Positions 36,604 through 46,758 of a stretch of DNA of 64,000 nt are shown piece by piece. The stretch comes from Adiantum capillus-veneris. Lineage: Eukaryota; Streptophyta; Polypodiopsida; Polypodiales; Pteridaceae. Under the pieces are notes generated by a model. The model was given only the letters and a program-made list of their open reading frames with translations. It was not told the origin of the DNA and did no database searches. Each line of letters opens with the position of its first letter. The stretch's first letter is position 1. The DNA is taken from NCBI GenBank assembly GCA_014529385.2, contig CM043958.1, positions 125,953,317 to 126,017,316 on the forward strand. Direction: 5' to 3'. The position numbers were made by a program, and so were the translations under genes.

Positions 36604-38241
36604 TCATCTAGTCAAGACATTCAAAGTGTCCTTGCATGCGAAACCACAAAAGAGCACTTTCTCTTGCCTATCACAATTAAGACCATAAGGCATGCCATCA
36701 TCCAGCTTGGCAAGCATATCAAAGCCACTAGCACAAAGCATATGACCATACATATCATCAAGATTTCCAAAGCAAATACCCTCTTTCATTAGCCTCAAAA
36801 CTTCCTCTAATATTCTCTCGTGGTTGACATTAGAGCTTCCAACAACAAGTAGCTCACCAAGCAAGTCACTAACAGATATACCATCATCAAGGACCACATC
36901 ATCATGCAAAAATTTAGGCTGAAATTCAACATTCAAAGCATCGAAGTCATTACGTTTAAGCTCGACATGGGACTCCATAGAACCTTGTGCAACACAACCG
37001 TCCACATGATCGACAACCATATGCATATCATCAAACATGTCATAAGTGGAAACAAAGTCTTGGATATCAGCCACCTCATCCTCACCAATGGGTTCTTTGG
37101 TGACATTAAATGAATCCATATTGACCTCATTAACATCCAAGTGATAATCCAAATCACCAAAAGCATTTACATCATCATTGGCAGCCATAGGTAACTCATC
37201 AAGCAACCCAGGAGTAGAGGCATAGTCTTCATCATCAACCACAAGAGTAGCATGAGATTCTTGTAGACCATGAAACTCAACCACATCAGCATCCTCATAC
37301 TCAAGAGGAGAGTCTATACAACCCTCATCACATACATCATCCATTATAGATGCTCCCACAACTTCGCATACCAAAGCATTTTCATCAAATAAGCCATATG
37401 TAGACACATAATCTCCATCCACATCAACATCACTCTTAACCATGGGATTCAAACCATTTTTCAAAGCAAAAAAATCAGCATCTCCAACATCAAGAGAAGA
37501 ATCCATAGAATTGTTTATGTCTACATCATAAGCATTCACCACATGTATGTCATTTCCTTCCATGTGATCACCTGCTGCTACATTTGCATGCTTTGTTTCC
37601 TCCTCATCAATAGAAAGTGGCTTCTCAAGTTCATGACCATTTTCAACAACCTTATACAATAAATCAACCAAGTGCAGATCCTCTATCTTCGGTGGCGCAT
37701 CCAAACCTACCATAAGCCTTATCTTCCTCTCTTTGTTGTAGGCAACCTGTAGTGCTTCTTTCATGCTTTTTGGATTCTTCAATTCCACATGTGAACGCAA
37801 GGTAGGTTTCAACTTGCTTATCAACATTTTCAACCTCTCAAATTGCATGTGTGTACCATGTAACTCTTTCACTGACATCACATTAGCATACTTCACACAC
37901 TTTTCCCATTGCATCCATACATCATTGAACCTCTTCCAAAAGCAAGAAACAAACTCATCTTCACGCATAGCTAAGCTCTTCACCCTTGACCAAGCTTCAT
38001 TTGGAGTTGGCATCACTACATATCTTTGAAGAAATAATGCTTCCAAGAGTGACCGACAACTCTTATTTGCATCATTCACGCTCTTATACCAGACATAAGC
38101 ATCACCCTCAAGCAAGAGAGGAAACATACGCAACCATTCTGCTTCACAATCATTTCCTATCAGTAAACATTGCAATTGTACCTGTCTCAAGAACCTTCTC
38201 AGGTCCTTATCATCTTCACCTATAAAACTTGGAGAACTCAT
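36604..38241 (-). CDS. gag polyprotein of LTR element 3, open 545-codon frame
   Basis: The Met at 38,241 follows the PBS region by about 80 bp. The first 190 residues match the retrotransposon gag domain: FIGEDDKDLRRFLRQVQLQC, EAEWLRMFPLLLEGDAYVWY, and SWSRV/REDEFVSCFWKRFND-type helices, ending in YNKERKIRLMVGLD. The remaining 350 residues are acidic and Asp/Val-rich with repeated DVDGDYVSTYGLFDE, DEDYASTPGLLDE and QDFVSTYDMFDDM units. No zinc knuckle, protease or RT follows. The same frame continues beyond the stop for about 90 codons (36,322-36,600). Gag would assemble particles, so replication must borrow pol from another element. Confidence 0.8.
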   Translation of the reverse strand: MSSPSFIGEDDKDLRRFLRQVQLQCLLIGNDCEAEWLRMFPLLLEGDAYVWYKSVNDANKSCRSLLEALFLQRYVVMPTPNEAWSRVKSLAMREDEFVSCFWKRFNDVWMQWEKCVKYANVMSVKELHGTHMQFERLKMLISKLKPTLRSHVELKNPKSMKEALQVAYNKERKIRLMVGLDAPPKIEDLHLVDLLYKVVENGHELEKPLSIDEEETKHANVAAGDHMEGNDIHVVNAYDVDINNSMDSSLDVGDADFFALKNGLNPMVKSDVDVDGDYVSTYGLFDENALVCEVVGASIMDDVCDEGCIDSPLEYEDADVVEFHGLQESHATLVVDDEDYASTPGLLDELPMAANDDVNAFGDLDYHLDVNEVNMDSFNVTKEPIGEDEVADIQDFVSTYDMFDDMHMVVDHVDGCVAQGSMESHVELKRNDFDALNVEFQPKFLHDDVVLDDGISVSDLLGELLVVGSSNVNHERILEEVLRLMKEGICFGNLDDMYGHMLCASGFDMLAKLDDGMPYGLNCDRQEKVLFCGFACKDTLNVLTR

Positions 38242-38320
38242 GAAAACAACTTACAAATAGAAGGCTGAGCTTGACTCCAGGGAAAGTCTCAACTGGAGAG
38301 CCAAGATAGATCCTCAGAAA

Positions 38321-38330
38321 GGGGGCACCA
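38321..38330 (-). other. primer-binding-site-like TGGTGCCCCC of element 3
   Basis: On the minus strand TGGTGCCCCC starts 5 nt after the 5' LTR end. It is the same 10-mer and the same spacing as in the gag-only array at 19,711 and about 24,295. Confidence 0.6.
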
Positions 38331-38335
38331 AAACA

Positions 38336-39246
38336 TGTGAAGGATTTGGGGGTGGCCTCTATAACACCTCCATACTCACAAGATATATGAGGAAAAGTAA
38401 AGTAGCTCTCACAAGAGGATAGGATCTGATCTCCAGTCTCAAACACACTCACCCTTGCATGCAAAAAACCCCGCCTACACTCGACTAACTTCCCTCTATA
38501 CTGTCATAGCCCTAGCTATGATCAATTGCAGTCAAGGAAGCAAAAAAGGCACTAAATTTTAGAAAAAAAAAAACCAAGGAAAATCTCTGCACTTTTGTTC
38601 ATAAACACCATACCCTCACACCATCTCAGCAGCCCTTGCATATGTAGGAAGGGCCTCTAAAATCGCTCCCAACCATGCACACAAACCCATTCACAACAAT
38701 AACAAGAGGCTTTCACTGCCAAACCTGAGTAGCAAGCACACGCGTACAAGAAAGCTTCGCTTCACGCAGCTTCCATCACCAAAAAGAGAGAAGAGGGGTG
38801 AAAGTGCAGAGGTCACCACCCATGTTCATGGCCTTCTTGATGAGAGACACACTCTCCAATCAAGGCTCCAGGCCCTCGCACACACACACGGGCACCTCCA
38901 CTACACAACCCCCACGCACCATCGCAGACTGCAGCAAGAGAGGCTTTCTTCTTCATAGCTGAAAACTCCCACTCACTCACGACCCCAAGCTGATAAAAAC
39001 TCAGTTTTTATTCATATTTTTAAAGCACTTACTCACACTTTTAAGTCTCGACACTTCTATGTACAAAAACAGCAAAACTATGTACCCCGCACAACTGGCA
39101 CTCATGCATAGAGACAGCTGGCACACACCACCTTTGTACACTTTGTACAAGCATGCTTTATTAACATCCAAGAGTTCTTAGAGAACCAAAAAACATCTCT
39201 CAAATACTTTGGGGTGGTCCGCACCATTTCGCCAAAACACATCACA
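38336..39246 (-). repeat. 5' LTR of element 3
   Basis: See the 3' LTR. It contains CA-rich stretches, and its Pro/His-rich reading frames are not coding. Confidence 0.93.
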
Positions 39247-40959
39247 ACGTAAATGCAATGTTTGCAAATCAGATGGGGTGAAGGCAGAATGTCTTGCTGT
39301 TGAGCACTCGTTTTCAAGGATCACGAATTTGTGGGAATCATGCGTATGTACAAAGGCTGAGGGGGATATGTTCCATAAACACACCTGCTTGATGGGCCAA
39401 TGCAAAAACTGTGGTGTGGAAAAGCTCATCCTTTGTCCACGAGAACTTGCAGAGATGACAAAGACAGTTCCATTGCAATTCTTCGAGGACATTAAAGTTC
39501 AAACTAAGCATGGTCTAAGTAAGAGAAGGATGTTGTCACTCAAACAGGTGACTTTAAGTGAGCTGACAGGGAGGATAAAAGACGACATCAGAATCTTCAT
39601 CGAGCACAATTTCACTTACAGATGGCAGGCACATCAATACTGAGAATGTTTGAAGGTGTTTCCTTCAGATACCATTATATCTGTAGTAGACTTTGCTGAA
39701 AATTACTCGTTCAAAGAGAAAAATGAAGTGAAATCCTTGCATTGGCATACAGATCAATGCACCATCCTTGTTCACATAACGTACATGCGTGACAACGAAG
39801 ATGACAGTATTATCAAGCATATGCATTTCTACATCTCTGATGATAGGCAACATGATACGCTATTTGTCCAGCATTGTTTTCTTCTTTGTGATCAGTGGCT
39901 TAAAGACCAGGGGCTGAATTTCAAGAAGCACTGGGTGTGGTCAGATGGTGCAGTCTCGCAATTCAAGGCTGCAAGGCCATTTTACTTTGTTGCTAGATAT
40001 TACCAACTAACAGGTCCAGAGATGACATGGAATTTTTTTGGCTCTGGCCATGGCAAGGGGGAGCATGATGGCGCTGGCGCTGTGATAAAGATAGCCCTTA
40101 CACATGAACAACTCAAAAGCAATGGAGTTGTTCTTAGGCAAGCTGCAGATGTGGTTGCATTTTTTATGAGAACAATGTACAATGTTGCATGTAGCTCTTA
40201 TGCACAATCCACTAAAGCATGTCCTACTATAAACAAGAAATTTTGGCTAGTAAAAGAGACAGAAGTGGACAAGTCTAATCTATGGGGTTGTGAGAGAGTA
40301 CCAAGATCTCGATCACTCCATTGCATTTCACGATTTTGTCGTCATAATCCTACTCAATTAAGGACCAAGCGGCTTTCTTGTTTTTGTGATGCTTGCATGA
40401 AGGGCCATTGGAAGACTTGTTCCAGCAAATCATATGCAGGCAAGTGGACACATAAGGAATTGAAACCACTCTTTGAGGTAGCAGAAGAGACTGAGGTACT
40501 AGAAGATGAAGCTGCAATGTTTGAGGGATCCCAGGATATGCTGAGTGAGTATCTCATTGAAGGTGATAACTTTGCATTCAATGCAGACGCTGGCAATGCA
40601 GAAGGTGTAGAGTTCTTTCTTTTGAGATGTACAAAGAGAAAATGGATGACAGATTGCATCTTAAGAGATAAGTGGAAAAACAAATGTGATAAGAACACTT
40701 ATGTTGTCACACGGTGTTATTATCAACAGCAAGAGGGGGACCCAAATCACTACACTCTACTTGATGATAGGGGAGTTACTAACCTGTACTCTCACCTTGT
40801 TCGGGCAATCAAGTTTGACATTCCTTTGGTAGATGCTACCTCAAAGACATATTATTTATCTCCGGAACTACATGAAACCATTTACAATGCCATGCCCTAT
40901 GAAGCACCATGATACCTATTTAACAGGCTTATATTATGTTCTATATAGCCTTCACCATT

Positions 40960-41083
40960 CAGTACCTCCTTACACATGTCCATTGTGCTATGTATCACAT
41001 AGCACACAACCACACAGAGCACATAGCATAGAATCACACACATTTCAGATAATGAGATTACTATTGTGAACATGCTGCACCTT
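40960..41083. repeat. copy of the palindrome-rich block at 46.34 kb
   Basis: CACATGTCCATTGTGCTATG and the following 110 bp recur in the same orientation at about 46,345-46,453, so this block is duplicated within the transposon. Confidence 0.85.
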
Positions 41084-41096
41084 GAAAAAAGTTATC

Positions 41097-41693
41097 CAAG
41101 ATATTTGTCGGAAACGATTGGGAAGAAAACATTATCAAGAGCATCCCATTCACTTTCTTGATGAATCTCAGGTAAACATGTCTCATTCTTACAATCATCT
41201 CACTCTTATGAATAGCTACCCATTGGGTGTTATGGAGTTGTGTACATGCTACTATATGTGATATGTAGCCAAGTAATGTGTCAAGATAGTCCATTGTCTC
41301 TACCTAGGCTATTATGTGTGCTATATTGCACAAGTGTGTGTAATAATAGCCCAATGTCCCTGTCTATGCTATAAAAGGACTCTATTGTAGTAAGATAGCA
41401 ACATGTGTGCTATACAGTAAAAGTGTGTGTAAGAATAGCACAATGTTCTTGTCTATGATATGATGTGTGGTATGTGAAAGAGCTATATTACATATTGAGA
41501 GCACTATGTGTGCCATATAGCATAAGTGTGTGTAATAATAGGCCAATCTCCCTATCTATGCTACTATGTCATAGTATTTCTTGCAATATGAGTGCTATAT
41601 AGCATAACTATGTGTAATAATAGCCCGATGGTCCTGTCTATGCTATTATGTGTGCCATGTAGCAGGACTCTATCAGACTATGAAAACATCATA
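41097..41693 (+). repeat. partial duplicate of exon 1 end plus intron start
   Basis: It matches 33,893-34,512 (GATATTTGTCGGAAAC, the exon end, the splice donor GGTAAACATG and the first part of the intron repeats), with small deletions. It lies just downstream of the transposase stop and has no open frame of its own. Confidence 0.9.
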
Positions 41694-41820
41694 TCACCAA
41701 AATAAAATTACATCATTCAATCATTAAGTTTAGAGAACTTTGAGCAGGTCAGTTTTTTGTATAGTAATCGCAAGTACATTCAGTGAACAAAATGATGTAT
41801 ACATGATTCCATAACCACAA

Positions 41821-42972
41821 TCAACCTTCCCTACATACTTCTCGTTGACTTATATAGTGGATGATGACACGAGCAGACACTATGTCTGAAGGATTTTCAA
41901 ACTGGTTCATCTTTGCATAAGCATTAGGGTTGGGTGAGACTGTCCACTTGACTAACCAAGGGAACAATGTGCTAACCAGGTAAATTGGGGACTGACAAAT
42001 ATCTACTGGTTCAAATGAAGCAGGACAGACCCAAGTCCCGGAAGGGTTGAGTAGACACTTGTAGAGTGTGTCATCCACCACCAGTGTATTATCAGAGTTG
42101 AACTTAGGATGGTGCTTCCAAAAGTCTTTCAAACACTTGAAAAATATGGGCTTTGCGTTATCTCTACATGGAGGGATCCCAGGAACTTCATTTAGATTGA
42201 ACCTCGCCTCTCTACACTTCTCTTGACCGATAATATCGAGGAAAATTTGTTTGTTCAGCCTAGGAAAGCATGCACTCAAAGAAAGTGCTAGATTGTCCTG
42301 GGTCATGTAGCTCCATAGTGGAACTTGTGCTCTTTGCAGCAGTGCATGCAAAAAGATTGATGCATTGGGCCTGACCACATATTCAAATTGTATCTTTTCT
42401 GTAGCATTTGGCCCAGTGACTACCTGATACCTTGATCTTGCCCAATCAAGAGTACTGCTTCTCGCTATTTCTTTGTAGAAGGAGACCTTATACCTCCTTA
42501 TGAGAAGCCCATTCACATCCAGTATGATGCATAAATTTTCCCTTTTCTTCTTGTCCTCAAAAGACGTAGGAGGCAGTGCAACAATCTGTACTGACATTAC
42601 CATAAGACACTTTGGCCTCTCTTGCCTCTCATATTCATGTCCATTTTTGGCCTCTTTATCAGCATTCTTTGTACCTGCCTCATTTGTATCTATAGTAGCA
42701 GCCGCCCGACCCATAGGGACCTCTAGACTTTTACCTTTGGTATTCCCAACAGTGGGATCTATACAAGACTCATTTGTATCATGTGCAAATGCCTCTTTCG
42801 TGTCCACAACATCCATGAAATGTTCTCCTATTGCATCTCCCGATTGAGCTGCTCTGTCAGTGGGCACCTCTGTGCCTTTCCCTGCCTCATTGTTTTGCTC
42901 TATACATGCCTCAGTTGTATTATGTGTATTTGCCTCTTTCATGTCCGTAGCATCCATGAGAACATCTCCCAT
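41821..42972 (-). pseudogene. FCP1/NIF-like HAD phosphatase domain carried by the DNA transposon
   Basis: The C-terminal half (from about residue 125) resembles the NLI-interacting-factor/FCP1 family. It shows ENLCIILDVNGLLIRRYK (motif I, DxN instead of the catalytic DxD), VRPNASIFLHALL, VPLWSYMTQDN (motif II region), then KPIFFKCLKDFWKHHP and NTLVVDDTLYKCLLNP with the conserved DD of motif III/IV. The Asn for Asp change in motif I, also seen in plant relatives with an LDLNG-type motif, makes normal phosphatase activity doubtful. The N-terminal 120 residues are low-complexity and repeat-derived. The frame is continuous with 42,976-43,545 except for one TAG. It may be captured host coding sequence or an element gene. 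Confidence 0.7.
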
Positions 42973-42975
42973 TGC

Positions 42976-44206
42976 CTATCCCGATTGAACTGCTCTGTCA
43001 CCTACCTCAGTTGTGTCGGCAGAAGCTGCGACATCACCATTACCCATTGTTGAGCCTATTCCAGGTACTCTCTTAGTGAGGTCCTCCTCACCCAAGCCTC
43101 CCATATCTTCAACAGCGGCATTTGTACCCTTTGCCTCCTCTGCATCAACAATGTCATCAGCTGCATCACTTGGACAGACCACCTCGGCTTGGGCTGTGAC
43201 ATCACTTGCACCCACTGCCTCACGTGTTCTAGCTTCTCTCTCAATGAGGACCTCCTCACCCATGCCTCTGGTATCCTCAACAGTGGCATTTGTACCCATA
43301 GGCACAACTGCATCAAGAAGGGCATCTATGACAGCATGAACAATACTTTCTGTTCCACCATCATTAACATTGCCATCAGTAGCAGCATATGTGCTAGCAT
43401 CAACTTCCATAGCATCCATAATGTCATTTGTGCAGGCATCAACTATCGTAGCATTAGCAATGGCATCTATGCAGGCATCAACTGTGGTAGCATCATCAAT
43501 GGCATCTGTGCCAGATTCAACGGTGGCATCTGTACCCATAGCCACAACTGCATCAAGAAGGGCATCTATGACAGCATGAACAATACTTTATGTTCCACCA
43601 TCATTAACATTGCCATCAGCAGCAGCATCTGTTCTAGCATCAACTTCCATAAATGTCATTTGTGCAGGCTTCAACTACCGTAGCATCAACAATGGCATAT
43701 GTGCAAGCATCAACTATGGTAGCATCATCAAGCATCTGTGCCAGATTCAACAGTGGTATCTGTACCCATAGCCACAACTTCATCAAAAAGGGCATCTATG
43801 ATAGCATGATCAATATTTTCTATTCCACCATCATTAACATGCCATCATCAGCAAAATCTGTGCGAGCATCAACTCCCATAGCATCCACAATGTCATTTGT
43901 GCAGGCATCAACTAGCGTAGCATCAGCAATGGCATCTGTGCAGGCATCAACTACCATAGCATCATCAATGGCATCTATGCCAGATTCAACTGTGGTGGGG
44001 GTGGGTAATGTACCCTTTTCAAGTTTAGCACGATCAACATATGTATGCATATCATCATGCACAACCTGCACATCAACTGCATTAAGCACATTTGGAACAA
44101 ATTCAGAAGTACTAGTAGGTGTGTAGGGATCAACTGTATCAAAAGACTCTTTTTTTTTTCCTATAACCCCCCTGGAAGCTGTAGCACCCCCTCTTGGATT
44201 CTTCAT
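42976..44206 (-). pseudogene. Asp/Ala/Val-rich repeat region upstream of the phosphatase-like domain
   Basis: Minus-strand frames encode repeated blocks such as AIDDATTVDACIDAIANATI and VDACTNDIMDAMEVDA. Frameshifts between repeat units move the frame (42,976-43,545 and 43,820-44,206). Near 44,150-44,330 a segment of about 118 bp encoding NPRRGASASRGVTGRKKVSF-type sequence is also duplicated. I see no known domain. It looks like a disordered linker expanded by tandem duplication. Confidence 0.55.
43270..43980. repeat. 240-bp coding minisatellite, about 3 units
   Basis: The anchor TGTACCCATA(G)(G/C)CACAACT starts at 43,291, 43,531 and 43,761, giving spacings of 240 and 230 bp. A 240-bp unit keeps the reading frame (80 codons). 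The 10-bp-shorter unit breaks it. Confidence 0.9.
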
Positions 44207-44635
44207 AGGATAAGACTGAGCCAGTGAACCTACCTACAGACCCCTCAACTGTATCAAAAGACACTTTTTTTCTGCCTGTAACCCCCCTGGAAGCTGAAGC
44301 ACCCCTTCTTGGATTCTTCACAGGATAAGACTGAGCCAATGAACCTACAGACCCCTCATCTAGAAACCCTGAAGAGCGATTGCGTCTCATACAAGTTCCT
44401 CTTTTTTCAGCTTCTTGATTATCTACAACAAGAGAAAGTAGAAACATATTACTAAACATGTACAGAAAATAAATCAAATAGTTTGCAACTACTCGATGCA
44501 AAGAATTAAGAGACATCTCACTAACAAATTCCAACACTTGATTCATCAATGAGCATGGATACAATAGGGGTGCAATGGATTGCACATGCCTTCTAAAGAC
44601 ATCTTCTAATTGCATGAAGTTACAACAAAACACAC

Positions 44636-45652
44636 TCATTGCTTTGCATTTGGTTTCTTTATCTTCCTAAATGAATCAAGAGGTATATCCATTGTGGGAC
44701 TTCCACCTAAGTTCTTGGGAGTCAATTTCTTGCGCTTTGGTGTTGGCTTCTTCCCCGCTGGAGGGGGTGTTGCTTTCACCGCATCTGCAACTACCTCATC
44801 TGATGCTTCATCTCTAGTGTCCACACTTGGTGATGCTTTGGCACTCAACGGAGAACGCAACAGCCTTCTTGGAGTTAGTTGTTGCCTAGGTGATTTGACT
44901 GCAGAAGACTTTGCCATCAAGATGTCTTCAACTACTCCACGTACTGCATCCCCTACGGCAGACTCCGCTTCAAGGGCTGGCTGCATCCCTCGGGTAGACT
45001 CCGCTTCAAGGCCTGGCTGCATCCCTCCGGTAATCAGGCCATTCTTCCTTGTGGAATGCATCGTCTTGTTGGAGCAAGCATGCGATGATTGTTCTACAAA
45101 GCAAGATATTTACAAAGTCTCACTTGGAGTATCCCAAAATACACACATAAATACTGATTTTGGTACCTACCAGTGGCCTGCGTAGAGACTCTCTCTGTTT
45201 TTGTCCTCAATGATTCTTGTATACAGGTCTCTGCTGCGATGTCTGTACCTGCAAATGATTTCATTAAATGCAAGAGTTTAAACTACCAATGGAAAGTGGG
45301 CCTGCAATAGTAGTAGTAAATAATTGACATAGTGACTACCTGCACTTGATTCTTTCATCTCACTCTTCACCTTCAGACCAATCATATGCTTATCTCTAGG
45401 GGGAACAGACATGTTACAATCTAGTGCAACACAATAGCCATAGTCCCTACATACATGCGCGAAGCATAGCATATGGTACACATGGGTGCAACGCAGGGAG
45501 AATACATCCAAGCTTCTGGCATCGAACGGGAATCCACATCCTACACAATGGTAGAACCCATTAAGTGCCACCTCGCTAATGCTCTGCTTACAATCCACGG
45601 GAGGAAAAGGCTTCATCAAACTGGCTCCCACATTATGTGCAGTCCTCTCCAT
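44636..45652 (-). pseudogene. RING/PHD-like zinc-finger protein, three exons, in the DNA transposon
   Basis: Exon a (45,340-45,652) starts at a Met and encodes YHCVGCGFPFDARSL, then LRCTHVYHMLCFAHVC and a later Cys pair, a Cys/His cross-brace like RING or PHD fingers. Exon b (45,171-45,248) and exon c (from 45,093) are bounded by AG/GT sites (donor GTAGTC, acceptors TTTGCAG and TTTGTAG). All junctions keep the frame. Exon c encodes a Pro/Lys-rich basic domain (GKKPTPKRKKLTPKNLGG) and ends with TGA at 44,636. Another frame starting at 44,639 (MQLEDVFRRHVQSIAPLLYP) overlaps it and leads toward the repeat region and the phosphatase-like domain. All may be parts of one gene. Confidence 0.55.
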
Positions 45653-45809
45653 GGTAACACAAAATTAAAAGTGCTCTGATTCCTGTGCTATGTTGGTCTC
45701 TACTTCTACAAGTAGTGCCTGTGAAACAAAGAAGACAACACATCTAATTTAAGTCTCAATAACCCAACAAAAGCAGATTGCTGAAAAGAATATGCAGCGT
45801 GAATCTTAT

Positions 45810-46650
45810 CCCTTATTTGCAATACCACATATAAGACAAGCACTTACTCTATATGCTATAAACACAATCTTGATGTGGTATATGATATGCACTGTGCTAT
45901 ATATCACATAGCACAGTGCTATAAGTGCTACATAGAGTATGCACTATAGATCATAGCAAAGAGACTTTTTAAAATACCAGATATAGCCCAAACATTTTCT
46001 CTATATGCTATATAGCACAAGCTTGTTGGGTATATGATATGCAATGGGCTATATGAGACATAGCACATAGCATATAGCACAAATATTGTGCTATGTAGCA
46101 CATATCACAATTAGAGATGTGCTATGTAGCACATAGCAAAAATAGAGATTGTGTTATATAGCACAATTCACTATTCCACACACTCCAGGGCTATATTGTG
46201 AACATATAACACACAAAATGTGCTATTTAGCACATAGCACATAAAAAGATTGTGCTATGTAGCACATATCAATATTTAACACACACTTCAGGGCTGTACT
46301 ATGAGCATATAGCATACAGGTTATTCTATATAGCACATATTACACATGTCCATTGTGCTATGTATCACATAGCACATAACCACACAGAGCACATAGCATA
46401 GAATCACACACATTCCAAATAGATGATGGTACTATTGTGAACATGCTGCACCTAGATTGAACTATAAAGCACATAGCACATAACCACACATAGCATATAA
46501 CCGCCCACTCCATGAAGATGATGGCTATGTTGTGACCATATAGCACATGGCACATAGCATATAACCACCCACTCCATGAAGATGATGGCTATGTTGTGAC
46601 CATATAGCACATATTTTGTGCTATATAGCACATAGTAGAAATAGAATATG
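45810..46650. repeat. array of palindromic TGCTATATAGCACATAGC motifs
   Basis: Dozens of overlapping GTGCTATATAGCAC, TGCTATGTAGCACATAGCA and related words occur, many being self-complementary. The same words, more diverged, fill the intron at 33,990-35,000 and the segments at 40,960-41,083 and 41,240-41,690. Such density inside one transposon resembles transposase-binding arrays. Confidence 0.85.
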
Positions 46651-46758
46651 CTCATACAGTACATAACCATGCAATCCAAAACACTCTAACCACATAACCA
46701 CATGGAAGTGAACCACATACTCCAAAACAAAGTGAAGAACATGTAGGAGGGTATGCAC

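Larger units (their letters stand above)
35220..39246 (-). mobile_element. gag-only LTR retrotransposon 3 inside the transposase gene
   Basis: LTRs of 1,020 bp (35,220-36,239) and 911 bp (38,336-39,246) start TGTGAAGGATTTG and end TCACA. The target copies are ACGT at 35,216-35,219 and 39,247-39,250. The transposase codons continue in frame from CTR to KCNVC when the element and one ACGT are ignored. The internal region is about 2.1 kb and encodes gag only, a TR-GAG-type non-autonomous element. The LTRs look very similar apart from one indel of about 110 bp, so this is the youngest insertion in the nest. Confidence 0.92.
33380..40912 (+). pseudogene. transposase-like gene of the DNA transposon, intron-containing, split by an LTR element
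   Basis: Exon 1 starts at the ATG 33,380, is basic and helical, and has a 1-nt frameshift near 33,745. It ends at 33,968 before GT. A T-rich acceptor ends at 35,009. Exon 2 runs 35,010-35,219 and, after the inserted LTR element, 39,251-40,912, for roughly 820 codons in all. Features in order are SFEKLKPWFV, a Cys-rich zinc-binding region (CCCVYH, CNVC, CVC, CKNC), then the likely catalytic core with VVDFAENYSF, WSDGAVSQFK and FFGSGHGKGEHDGAGAVIK, and a second Cys cluster. I infer a DDE/D-type fold with Asp in DFAENY and SDG and an acidic residue near GEHDG. Two in-frame TGA codons (35,097 and 39,641) and the insertion make it defective. Confidence 0.75.

Noticed and set aside
36904-38225. Plus-strand frames opposite the element 3 gag
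   Set aside because: Shadows of the 545-codon minus-strand gag.
35097-39643. TGA read as selenocysteine or programmed readthrough in the transposase
   Set aside because: No supporting element seen. CpG decay of CGA is simpler, and the gene also has a frameshift.
45810-46650. CRISPR-like array
   Set aside because: The units are palindromic, irregularly spaced and overlapping, with no constant repeat/unique spacer pattern. The context is a plant transposon.
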